From an uncultured Lachnospiraceae bacterium (lineage in GTDB: Bacteria; Bacillota; Clostridia; Lachnospirales; Lachnospiraceae), in the NCBI GenBank assembly GCA_946566415.1, contig CAMNWW010000081.1, positions 1 to 8,676 of the forward strand: a stretch of DNA of 8,676 bases, written 5' to 3'. Of this stretch, positions 1 to 6,276 are shown in pieces. How positions within the stretch are numbered: the first letter of the stretch is position 1; each line of letters starts with the position of its first letter. Below the pieces are notes generated by a model that was given only the letters and a program-made list of their open reading frames with translations, searched no databases and was not told the origin of the DNA. The position numbers and the translations under genes are program-made.

Positions 1-135
1 AGAGAGCTATCCGGGGGAGAATCCACAAAGGTAGACGCGGACGCACTTTTTGGCAGCGGGGAAATTAAAAGTCAAATAGAAAATATAGAAGGAATCTGCA
101 TTACCCTGATCGGATGGCGGAAAGGGATACAGTAA
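1..135 (+). CDS. C-terminal fragment of an unidentified protein, cut by the window edge
   Basis: Frame 1 is open from the first base and stops at TAA (133-135), giving 44 C-terminal residues that end in ITLIGWRKGIQ. The start lies outside the window. The DNA up to the stop is richer in G+C than the AT-rich stretch that follows, which is what a gene end looks like. I do not recognise the family. An LSGGE string near the beginning recalls the ABC ATPase signature, but what follows (STKVDADALFG) does not look like an ABC domain, so I give it no weight. The 123-nt AT-rich gap to the next gene suggests this fragment belongs to a separate transcription unit, although it points the same way. Confidence 0.45.
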   Translation, partial: RELSGGESTKVDADALFGSGEIKSQIENIEGICITLIGWRKGIQ

Positions 136-170
136 AATATGTAAAAATTAGATAAATACAGCGTAAAAAG

Positions 171-184
171 TGAAAATATTTTCA
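171..184. promoter_or_regulatory. 14-bp perfect palindrome, candidate operator
   Basis: TGAAAATATTTTCA is its own reverse complement over all 14 bases and lies in the AT-rich gap before the membrane-protein/hydrolase operon. If the possible -10 box TATAAA (213-218) is used, with a start of transcription near 225, the palindrome is centred about 48 bp upstream, a common place for an activator site. The matching -35 region is poor, which would fit an activator-dependent promoter. The PucR-type protein encoded downstream is the obvious candidate binder, but nothing in the sequence proves it. AT-rich palindromes also arise by chance. Confidence 0.35.
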
Positions 185-212
185 TATGTTTTTCCTGAAA
201 AAAGTAGTAATT

Positions 213-218
213 TATAAA
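213..218 (+). promoter_or_regulatory. possible -10 box of the membrane-protein/hydrolase operon
   Basis: TATAAA matches the sigma-A consensus at five of six positions and lies 41 bp before the chosen start codon at 259. No good -35 hexamer sits 16-18 bp upstream; the best is TTTTCC. The promoter is therefore weak on paper, or needs an activator. A short inverted repeat (CGTAA 220-224, TTACG 231-235) follows. Confidence 0.25.
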
Positions 219-258
219 GCGTAACATGCTTTTACGAAAAGGAATGGAGGAAAAACAA

Positions 259-954
259 ATGGATGCTATGAAAATTGCAAACAGTATACCTATGTGGATT
301 GCATGTGGTATTGCAGTGGCGCTGGTAATCGTGCAGGCAGTTGTATTTGCCAAGAATGCATATAGCGCGGGGAAAAAGGTCGGTCTTACGGACAAGCAGA
401 TGAAGGGGGCGATTAAAAGCAGCGCCATCACGTCGATCGGACCGTCCATCGTTATCTTAAGCGGAATGCTGTCGCTTCTGATCACAGTCGGCGGACCAAT
501 GGCATGGATGAGGCTATCGCTTATTGGTTCTGTTATGTTCGAGTCTATTGCCGCCGGTTTCGGAACCTCTGCAGTCGGCGTGACGCTCGGAGCCGATAAG
601 CTGACTCCTCTGGCGCTGGATATGGCGGTGTGGACTATGATTCTTGGTTCAATCGGATGGGTCATCTTTGCAACATTTTCGGCAAACCGTATGGACAAGG
701 TACAGACAAAGCTGACAGGCGGGGATCCGGCGAAATTGACGGCGATCTCAGGAGCGGCGATCATCGGTGCGTTCAGCTCTATGTCCGCCTCTCATCTGGT
801 AAGGCTGAACAAGAATTCCATTGCGTGTGTTCTCGGCGCAGTGTTTATGGGCGTTCTCGTAACAGTTTCAGATAAGAAGAATATTAAATGGCTTAGAGAG
901 TGGAATCTGACGATTTCGATCTTGGCGGCAATGATTATAACAGCAGTGATTTAA
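259..954 (+). CDS. DUF5058-like polytopic membrane protein, putative transporter subunit
   Basis: This 231-aa hydrophobic protein has about six or seven likely membrane segments (near residues 11-31, 55-77, 85-105, 120-141, 162-178, 188-204 and 214-231). The conserved-looking stretch IGPSIVILSGMLSL, followed by GGPMAWMRLSLIGS, resembles the DUF5058 family as I remember it; no domain search was possible. Family function is unknown. I chose ATG 259 because GGAGG (246-250) lies 8 nt upstream; the in-frame ATGs at 226 and 244 lack such a site, and the 244 codon lies against the Shine-Dalgarno itself. The next gene begins 13 bp after the stop, and a hydrolase follows it. I infer that the two membrane proteins form one carrier that brings in the hydrolase substrate. 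Confidence 0.8.
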   Translation: MDAMKIANSIPMWIACGIAVALVIVQAVVFAKNAYSAGKKVGLTDKQMKGAIKSSAITSIGPSIVILSGMLSLLITVGGPMAWMRLSLIGSVMFESIAAGFGTSAVGVTLGADKLTPLALDMAVWTMILGSIGWVIFATFSANRMDKVQTKLTGGDPAKLTAISGAAIIGAFSSMSASHLVRLNKNSIACVLGAVFMGVLVTVSDKKNIKWLREWNLTISILAAMIITAVI

Positions 955-967
955 GGAGGGACAAAAG

Positions 968-1672
968 ATGAGCAATAATAAAGATTTTTTTGAAAAAGAA
1001 TATATGCCTAGAATGCACCGCATCGGTAAGCTGACCGGAACCCTCGGCGTAGTCGCGTCATTTCTGCCGGCGGTCGTCCTGGCGGTTTTCTACGGGCTTC
1101 TCCCAAGGCCGGCGGCCCTTCTTACCGCTTTTATTTCCGCGTTAAGCGCTTTTGGATTTTTGTGGATTGTAGAGCCGATTTCCTATTTCACAGTTTTAGG
1201 ACCGGTAGGTACATATATGGCGTTCTTGTCTGGGAATATTTCCAATATGCGTGTTCCGTGCGCGAGCATGGCGCAGGTATCCGCTGGGGTTGAGCCGGGT
1301 ACGGATGAAGGCTCCATCATTTCTACGATCGGTATGGCGACTTCTATCGTAATCAATATTTCAGTGCTTACGATCGGCGTCATCCTCGGAAATTCTGTTC
1401 TTTCTATGCTTCCGGCAAGCGTGACGGAGGCGCTCAATTATCTGCTTCCGGCGCTGTTCGGCGCGCTTTTAATGCAGTTCGGTCTGAAGCAGAAGAGTCT
1501 GGCGGGAGGAATTCTGGTATTTGCAATTCTTATCTGTGTGGCAATTAATGCAGGATTATTCAACTGGCTTCCAGGAGCGGCGAACTATCTTGCAACACTG
1601 GCGAGCGTATTCATGGCGATCGGAGTTACGCTTGCGACTTATGGCAAGAAGAAAAACCTGGAGAAAAAATAG
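968..1672 (+). CDS. small polytopic membrane protein, probable partner of the DUF5058-like protein
   Basis: This 234-aa protein has a short charged N-terminus (about 20 residues), then some six or seven hydrophobic segments (near 24-44, 48-68, 72-88, 118-142, 155-171, 178-196 and 205-224) and a lysine-rich tail (KKKNLEKK) that should lie in the cytoplasm. A polar, glycine-rich stretch around residues 69-104, including EPISYFTVLGP and SGNISNMRVPC, looks like a functional core rather than plain membrane filler. AAGGAGG (953-959) overlaps the stop codon of the preceding gene and sits 8 nt before ATG 968, so the two genes should be translated together. The similar size, topology and tight spacing suggest a two-subunit membrane complex. 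I do not know a named family; E. coli YjiG/YjiH beside the iadA peptidase is only a loose analogy of gene layout. Confidence 0.75.
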   Translation: MSNNKDFFEKEYMPRMHRIGKLTGTLGVVASFLPAVVLAVFYGLLPRPAALLTAFISALSAFGFLWIVEPISYFTVLGPVGTYMAFLSGNISNMRVPCASMAQVSAGVEPGTDEGSIISTIGMATSIVINISVLTIGVILGNSVLSMLPASVTEALNYLLPALFGALLMQFGLKQKSLAGGILVFAILICVAINAGLFNWLPGAANYLATLASVFMAIGVTLATYGKKKNLEKK

Positions 1673-1715
1673 CGGATACATAAGGTCTGCTGAGAGGTAA
1701 AGGAGAAAGCTGAAA

Positions 1716-3080
1716 ATGAAAAAGCAGGAAATATACGGCGAGGTGGACAAACTGGCGCCGGTCTGTCAGGAGATAAGCCGAAGGCTGTGGGCGAACCCGG
1801 AGACGGGCGGAAATGAAAAGGAATCCGCAGATTACATCAGAAATCTTCTGAAAGAAGAAGGGTTTACGATTGTAAATACAGAACATATGGAGCATGCGTT
1901 TTATGCCGAATACGGAAGCGGAAGTCCCGTCGTTGCGGTGCTGGGCGAGTACGACGCTCTTCCTGGATTATCACAGAAGGTCTGCACTGACAAGGATCCT
2001 GTGGTTCTGGGAGGACCGGGGCATGGGTGCGGTCATAACCTCCTTGGAGCGGCGGCGGCGACGACGGCCATTGCTGTCAAAAGGTTTCTGGAGAAAGGGG
2101 AGGTTCATGGAACCATACGTTTCTATGGCTGTCCGGAGGAGGAACTTTTAAGCGGTAAGGTAAAGATGGCGTACTATCACATGTTCGACGGGTGCGATAT
2201 GGCTTTAAGCTGGCATCCGATGTGTGCCAATATGGTCTATGACGAGGGGTATCTGGCGAGCGCTTCCGCTAAGTTTTTCTTTAAGGGCAGGACATCCCAC
2301 GCGGCGTTTGCACCGGAGAAAGGGAGGAGCGCACTGGACGCGGTAGAGCTGATGAATGTAGGATGTAATTATCTTCGGGAGCATGTAGTGGATAAGACGA
2401 GAATCCATTATACAACTGACAGCGGCGGATTTGCTCCTAATATCGTGCCTGATAAGGCAAGCGCATGGTATTTTGTCCGGGCGCCTCATATTTCTGATGT
2501 GAAGGAAACATTAGCAAGGATCGAGAAGATTGCAGAAGGCGCGGCCCTGATGACAGAGACGGAAGTGGATATCAAAACAGAGTACGGCTGCTGTGATATC
2601 AACGGAAATATCCGTTTTACTGACTTAACATACGAGAATCTAAAGGAGGCCCCGAAACCGGAATACACGGAAGAAGAAAAACAGTTTGCCAAAAAGCTCC
2701 AGGAGAAGTTGGATCCGGCAGTACTTGCAAGGGAAGAAGAGCTTTACCATGCGGCAGGGACGCCTGTTTTTGAAGGAATATGTCCCAGAGACCAGGAAGT
2801 GAAGGTTCCTCTTACGGCGTCTTCAGACAGCGGAGACGTAAGCCAGCTCATGCCGATGAACCTTCTTACAACAACATGCTGGCCTATAGGCTGCGCGACT
2901 CATACCGGGCAGGCCGCGGCGTCGACGGGCTGCAGTATCGGGGATAATGGAGCCTTGTATGCGGCAAAAGCGCTGTCAGGTACGGCATACGATCTGTTCA
3001 CTGACCCGAAGGTACGCGAGGATATTATAAATGAATTTCGCGCGAAGGATACGGGGTATTCTCCGATGTTCGAGGGATAG
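1716..3080 (+). CDS. M20-family amidohydrolase, AbgB-like (p-aminobenzoyl-glutamate hydrolase subunit B type)
   Basis: The 454-aa protein is a metal-dependent M20 peptidase/amidohydrolase, expected in the cytoplasm. Visible motifs are GEYDALPGLSQ (77-87), the metal-site motif GHGCGHN (102-108), GCPEEE (138-143) with the catalytic and metal-binding glutamates, WHP (166-168), and a dimerisation-domain stretch with SHAA (194-197) and GRSALDAV (203-210). SSDSGDVS (369-376) and a late histidine in THTGQ (395-399) complete the site. The insert between GEYDALPGLSQ and GHGCGHN, together with RFYGCP and KIAEGAALMTET, matches E. coli AbgB (481 aa) as I remember it, better than generic M20 aminoacylases. 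E. coli AbgB works with AbgA on p-aminobenzoyl-glutamate; no AbgA is seen here, so it may act alone and on another N-acyl or amide-linked substrate. AGGAGA (1701-1706) supports ATG 1716. Third gene of the operon, 43 bp after the second. Confidence 0.88.
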   Translation: MKKQEIYGEVDKLAPVCQEISRRLWANPETGGNEKESADYIRNLLKEEGFTIVNTEHMEHAFYAEYGSGSPVVAVLGEYDALPGLSQKVCTDKDPVVLGGPGHGCGHNLLGAAAATTAIAVKRFLEKGEVHGTIRFYGCPEEELLSGKVKMAYYHMFDGCDMALSWHPMCANMVYDEGYLASASAKFFFKGRTSHAAFAPEKGRSALDAVELMNVGCNYLREHVVDKTRIHYTTDSGGFAPNIVPDKASAWYFVRAPHISDVKETLARIEKIAEGAALMTETEVDIKTEYGCCDINGNIRFTDLTYENLKEAPKPEYTEEEKQFAKKLQEKLDPAVLAREEELYHAAGTPVFEGICPRDQEVKVPLTASSDSGDVSQLMPMNLLTTTCWPIGCATHTGQAAASTGCSIGDNGALYAAKALSGTAYDLFTDPKVREDIINEFRAKDTGYSPMFEG

Positions 3081-3106
3081 TGAAAATGAAAAAAGAATAA
3101 TTGTGG

Positions 3107-3146
3107 TAACATCCGGCCTAGTGACAATTTTGAGGGTCGGATGTTA
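3107..3146. repeat. 12-bp inverted repeat with 16-nt spacer around the regulator promoter
   Basis: TAACATCCGGCC (3107-3118) pairs with GGTCGGATGTTA (3135-3146) over 12 positions, one of them a G-T wobble. In RNA this would be a stable hairpin, but the right arm is followed by TGCTATTTTACAG rather than a clean T-run, so it is a poor intrinsic terminator for the hydrolase gene. In DNA the arms flank the candidate -35 box and cover the start of the candidate -10 box of the regulator gene, a good layout for an autoregulatory operator. Both readings remain open. Confidence 0.5.
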
Positions 3147-3150
3147 TGCT
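3121..3150 (+). promoter_or_regulatory. candidate sigma-A promoter of the PucR-type regulator gene
   Basis: GTGACA (3121-3126, five of six to TTGACA), an 18-bp spacer and TATGCT (3145-3150, four of six to TATAAT) lie 48 bp before the chosen start codon. The promoter sits inside a long inverted repeat, so binding there should block or modulate it. The regulator could instead, or also, be read through from the hydrolase operon, since no convincing terminator separates them. Confidence 0.4.
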
Positions 3151-3197
3151 ATTTTACAGGGAACTATATATTGAATGGGACGGATAGGAGAGAGAAA

Positions 3198-4829
3198 ATG
3201 GGGATTGCAGTGCGGGAATTGCTGGCATTAGAGTATTTTAAGGATTTTGAGGTTGTGGCGGGCAGGGGAGGGCTTCATAAAGAGATCCAAGGGATAGCAT
3301 GTCTGGAAGCGCCGGATGCGTTTAACTGGGTACGCGGGCGGGAATTGGTATTTTCGTCCGGCTATGTCATCATGAAAGAGCCGGACTGCATCCAGAAAGG
3401 ATTTGCGGAGGGGCATATCCAGCCGTCGTCCGGTCTTTTGATCAAAAGAGGCAGGTATTTGGATGAAATTCCAGAGGATATCGTCCGGCTGTTCGATGAA
3501 TATGACGTCCCTCTTATCACCATGCCTTTTGAAGTGCCATGGATGGAAATGATAAGCCAGATCAATACAGCAGTCATGAACCGGACCGTGCGCAGGTTCC
3601 GTATTCAGAATACAAGTATGTTTCAGCCGTCCAACCAGACCTATAAAATGCAGAAGATTAAAAGAATCCTTCAGGCTGTAGAGGTGGAAATGAATTTTCC
3701 TGCGTTTCTTTATGATACGGCGGAAGAAAAGTCTTATTACAGTTCGGCAAATTTTCGGAGGATTACAGAATCTTTCGGCCTGAAAGAAAGCGACTATATT
3801 GAGCCGTCGTATCCTTATACCAGGGATACTTTGTGCGACTATATCAATATGAACCGCTATCGCCTGCAGAATCCTGGAAATGCAGAAGGACCAAGAATAA
3901 GCTGGATTCGTATTCCGATCGTCATGAACGGAGTGGAACAGGCATATTTTATTGTTATGGAATCCAGAGAATTTATTGATTATTATGATGAATATTCCAT
4001 CCGTATTGCATTTCTGATGCTGCAGGCGGTCTATGAGCAGCTGGAGATCGCAAGGAGCGTGGGAAACGTGGGGTTTGAGAATTTTATCCATTTTGCTATG
4101 AGTTATGGGCTAAGTGACAGGAAACGCTTGATATATCAGGCGAATGTCCAGGGAATCTCAATGAGCGAGGTTTTCGTTTTCGCGGTGTTTCGGCAATGCA
4201 ATCCGGCGTTCAGTACTTATGCGGAGCGGAAAAAACTGATGGAGATATTTCGAGTAACTGAAGCGGCAAAGAGAGGGAAGCTTGTTCTGTTAGAAGAAAA
4301 CGAAGGGGCGCTGTTCCTTAGGGCAGAGGATACAGTAATCACAGATAAGGATGATATTACCAGAATTATTGAGGAATTTCGTATGCGTGTGGCGGAGGAA
4401 TATCCGGAAATGGAGCTGGAATTCGGAATCTGCAGGGAAGAAAAGACGCTGGCAGAGGTCAGGCCGAATATCGAAAAATGCAGGAAAGTATTGAAAATGG
4501 GGAAACTTATGTATCCCAAAGAACATATTTGGGATTATGAGATGCTAGGTCCCCTTGCATGGCTTCAGATTCCGGAGGAAGAGCTGGAAGAAATGTTGAG
4601 CGGCTACAGGGAGCTTATGCATGATGAGAAGAATATAGAACTTCTTAGGACCTTGAAGGTATATCTGGAAAACAATATGAACTATAGTCTGACGGCTGAG
4701 AAGATGTATGTACACATCAATACGATCCGAAAAAGAATCGACAAAATAAACAATTTGCTAGGGACGACATGGGAACGGCATATTGACCGTCTGAAGGTAG
4801 AAATGCTGCTCCAGTTTCTGGATTTATAA
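3198..4829 (+). CDS. PucR/CdaR-family transcriptional regulator
   Basis: This 543-aa protein has the usual PucR layout. The N-terminal PucR domain (about residues 5-125) includes VRELLAL at the start, LEAPDAFNWVRGRELVFSSG and a stretch ending near PLITMPFEVPW. A middle sensory-like region spans about 150-285, and a diverged GGDEF-like CdaR region about 320-440. The C-terminal PucR helix-turn-helix (about 484-540) carries the family hallmark LTAEKMYVHINTIRKRIDKI. Such regulators usually control catabolic operons and often respond to a pathway metabolite. Its place 117 bp after an AbgB-like hydrolase suggests it controls that operon; the ligand is unknown. I chose ATG 3198 because AGGAGAG (3186-3192) precedes it and PucR domains start this way. 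An in-frame ATG at 3141 would add 19 unlike residues encoded within the inverted repeat and has no ribosome binding site. Confidence 0.88.
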   Translation: MGIAVRELLALEYFKDFEVVAGRGGLHKEIQGIACLEAPDAFNWVRGRELVFSSGYVIMKEPDCIQKGFAEGHIQPSSGLLIKRGRYLDEIPEDIVRLFDEYDVPLITMPFEVPWMEMISQINTAVMNRTVRRFRIQNTSMFQPSNQTYKMQKIKRILQAVEVEMNFPAFLYDTAEEKSYYSSANFRRITESFGLKESDYIEPSYPYTRDTLCDYINMNRYRLQNPGNAEGPRISWIRIPIVMNGVEQAYFIVMESREFIDYYDEYSIRIAFLMLQAVYEQLEIARSVGNVGFENFIHFAMSYGLSDRKRLIYQANVQGISMSEVFVFAVFRQCNPAFSTYAERKKLMEIFRVTEAAKRGKLVLLEENEGALFLRAEDTVITDKDDITRIIEEFRMRVAEEYPEMELEFGICREEKTLAEVRPNIEKCRKVLKMGKLMYPKEHIWDYEMLGPLAWLQIPEEELEEMLSGYRELMHDEKNIELLRTLKVYLENNMNYSLTAEKMYVHINTIRKRIDKINNLLGTTWERHIDRLKVEMLLQFLDL

Positions 4830-4848
4830 AAGATCAATCACATTTTTC

Positions 4849-4876
4849 TTGACTTTTTAAAAAAAAGTGGTATCTT
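4849..4876 (+). promoter_or_regulatory. candidate sigma-A promoter of the antiporter gene
   Basis: TTGACT (4849-4854), a 16-bp A/T-rich spacer and TATCTT (4871-4876) resemble the sigma-A consensus at five and four of six positions. Transcription would start near 4883, giving a leader of about 100 nt before ATG 4983. The regulator gene ends 19 bp upstream of the -35 box, and I see no clear GC-rich terminator between them, only an A/T hairpin within the spacer. Confidence 0.5.
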
Positions 4877-4916
4877 TTGTTTTGGAAATAATATGAAACG
4901 GCTGTGAAAGATTGGA

Positions 4917-4972
4917 ACCACCTTCTTATGAATACTGATGATCCCGACCTGATCAGTCATAAGAAAGGTGGT
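4917..4972 (+). promoter_or_regulatory. leader hairpin sequestering the antiporter Shine-Dalgarno; candidate RNA switch or attenuator
   Basis: ACCACCTTCTTATGA (4917-4931) pairs with TCATAAGAAAGGTGGT (4957-4972) over 15 base pairs with a single bulged A. Inside it, CTGAT (4935-4939) pairs with ATCAG (4952-4956), leaving a 12-nt loop. The right arm contains AGAAAGG (4962-4968), seven bases complementary to the 16S rRNA 3' end, so the folded form should hide the ribosome binding site. ATTTTATA follows the stem, so the same hairpin could also act as a weak transcription attenuator. I cannot assign it to a known riboswitch class by eye. Confidence 0.5.
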
Positions 4973-4982
4973 ATTTTATACT

Positions 4983-6263
4983 ATGCAGAATCTACTTCTT
5001 TGTATTTCACTTGCTCTGATTGCGGGACTTCTTATGACTCGTCCGGCGAAACGGATCGGGCTTCCGGCCGTTACCGCTTATCTGATCACAGGGCTGCTTC
5101 TTGGACCTTATTGTATCGGGAGGCTGGGACTTGCAGGGATCGGATTCCATACAATGGAGGACGTCGGCGCTCTGGGAATCATCTCAGACACAGCGCTTGG
5201 CTTCATCGCTTTTACGATAGGAAACGAATTTCGTCTCGCTGACCTTAGAAGTATGGGAAAGCAGGCGGTTACGGTAGGAATTCTTCAAGCAGTGGTCACG
5301 ACAATCGTAGTAGACGCGGCGCTTATTGTCCTGCACTTGGTATTTCCAGACGCGCTCTCGATTTCTTCGGCAATTACGTTGGGATCAATCGCTGCCGCTA
5401 CGGCTCCAGCCGCAACTTTGATGGTGGTGCGCCAGTATCGGGCGGACGGACCGCTTACACGTCTGTTATTGATGGTGGTGGCAATCGACGATGCTGTGGG
5501 CCTCGTACTTTTCTCCGTTTCCTTTGGTGTTGCAAGCGCCCTGGAGCAGGGAGGGATCAGCGTTATTACCGTGGTAGTGGAGCCGCTTTTGGAGATTGTA
5601 TTGTCTTTGCTTTTAGGAACTGCCGCCGGGTTTATCTTGGACTGGAGTGAAAGGTACTTTCATTCCAGAGGAAACCGCATTTCCATTTCCGTGGCTTTTG
5701 TATTATTGACAGTAGGACTTTCTATGGCAGAGTTTGAAATCGGAGCGGTACACTGTGGTTTCTCTCTCCTGTTAGTGTGTCTGATGACAGGGACGATCTT
5801 CTGCAATGTATGTGAAACTTCGGCTGCCCTGATGGAGCGGCTTGACCGGTGGACGACGCCGCTGACCGTTTTGTTTTTTATCCTTTCCGGAGCGGAATTG
5901 GATCTTAAGATCCTTCAGAATCCGGTCGTTCTGCTTATCGGTGCAGTATATATTTTGTCCCGTGCCGCAGGAAAGATTTTGGGGGCGTACGGAAGCTGTG
6001 CCCTTAGCGGCTGCTCCAAGAATACTCAGAAATACTTAGGCGTTACTCTTCTGCCTCAGGCCGGGGTGGCTCTGGGGATGGCTATTACAGCCGCGAATCT
6101 ATCCGACGGCGTGATGGTACGGAGCGTGGTACTTTTTTCTGTTCTGGTTTATGAGCTGATCGGTCCGACTCTTACTAAGAAGTCCCTCTTTGCCGCCGGC
6201 GAGATCCCGGCGGAGGAAATGGAAACTGCCAAGCAGCCGGCGACAAGCATGATAAAGAAATAG
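4983..6263 (+). CDS. CPA2-type cation:proton antiporter (Na+/H+ exchanger family)
   Basis: The 426-aa integral membrane protein exchanges a monovalent cation (Na+ or K+) for protons and would serve pH and ion homeostasis. It looks like a complete membrane domain with about 11-13 hydrophobic segments. Hallmarks are VTAYLITGLLLGP (30-42), the TM-associated NEFRL (81-85), ATAPAATLMV (139-148) and the ion-binding aspartate pair in AIDDAVGLVLF (167-177). A second inverted half follows, with FFILSGAELDL (298-308) and the C-terminal PQAGVALGMAI (359-369). No RCK/TrkA-N regulatory domain is attached, unlike full KefB/KefC. I chose ATG 4983, 14 nt after AGAAAGG; an in-frame GTG at 4968 overlaps that Shine-Dalgarno and is unlikely. 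The gene appears monocistronic, and the opposing gene begins four bases after its stop. The transported ion cannot be read from the sequence. Confidence 0.9.
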   Translation: MQNLLLCISLALIAGLLMTRPAKRIGLPAVTAYLITGLLLGPYCIGRLGLAGIGFHTMEDVGALGIISDTALGFIAFTIGNEFRLADLRSMGKQAVTVGILQAVVTTIVVDAALIVLHLVFPDALSISSAITLGSIAAATAPAATLMVVRQYRADGPLTRLLLMVVAIDDAVGLVLFSVSFGVASALEQGGISVITVVVEPLLEIVLSLLLGTAAGFILDWSERYFHSRGNRISISVAFVLLTVGLSMAEFEIGAVHCGFSLLLVCLMTGTIFCNVCETSAALMERLDRWTTPLTVLFFILSGAELDLKILQNPVVLLIGAVYILSRAAGKILGAYGSCALSGCSKNTQKYLGVTLLPQAGVALGMAITAANLSDGVMVRSVVLFSVLVYELIGPTLTKKSLFAAGEIPAEEMETAKQPATSMIKK

Positions 6264-6276
6264 AGTCTTATTTCTT
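6255..6276. terminator. weak A/T inverted repeat at the convergent gene ends
   Basis: AAGAAATA (6255-6262) and TATTTCTT (6269-6276) form an 8-bp stem with a 6-nt loop across both stop codons. It is A/T-rich with no GC core and no long T-run, so it is a poor intrinsic terminator in either direction. It is listed because nothing better separates the two convergent genes, which are only 4 bp apart. Confidence 0.2.

Noticed and set aside
72..764. 230-codon minus-strand frame across the first membrane-protein gene
   Set aside because: It overlaps a gene with a clear ribosome binding site and membrane topology, and it runs through the AT-rich promoter region, which suggests non-coding antisense sequence.
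3228..4091. Long open frame of 287 codons on the minus strand opposite the regulator
   Set aside because: It overlaps the strongly supported PucR-type gene, lacks a ribosome binding site and gives a His/Ile/Phe-rich product typical of antisense reading.
4852..4872. A/T hairpin ACTTTTT-AAA-AAAAAGT after the regulator gene as a terminator
   Set aside because: The stem has almost no G+C and no T-run after it; the same bases serve better as the spacer between TTGACT and TATCTT.
4904..5242. 112-codon plus-strand frame overlapping the antiporter start
   Set aside because: It runs through the leader hairpin and out of phase through the antiporter; its product has no family features and its GTG start has no ribosome binding site.
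6193..6213. GC-rich hairpin CCGCCGG / CCGGCGG near the 3' end of the antiporter gene
   Set aside because: The stem is perfect over 7 bp but no T-run follows and it is fully within the coding sequence (AAGEIPAEE), so I do not call it a terminator.
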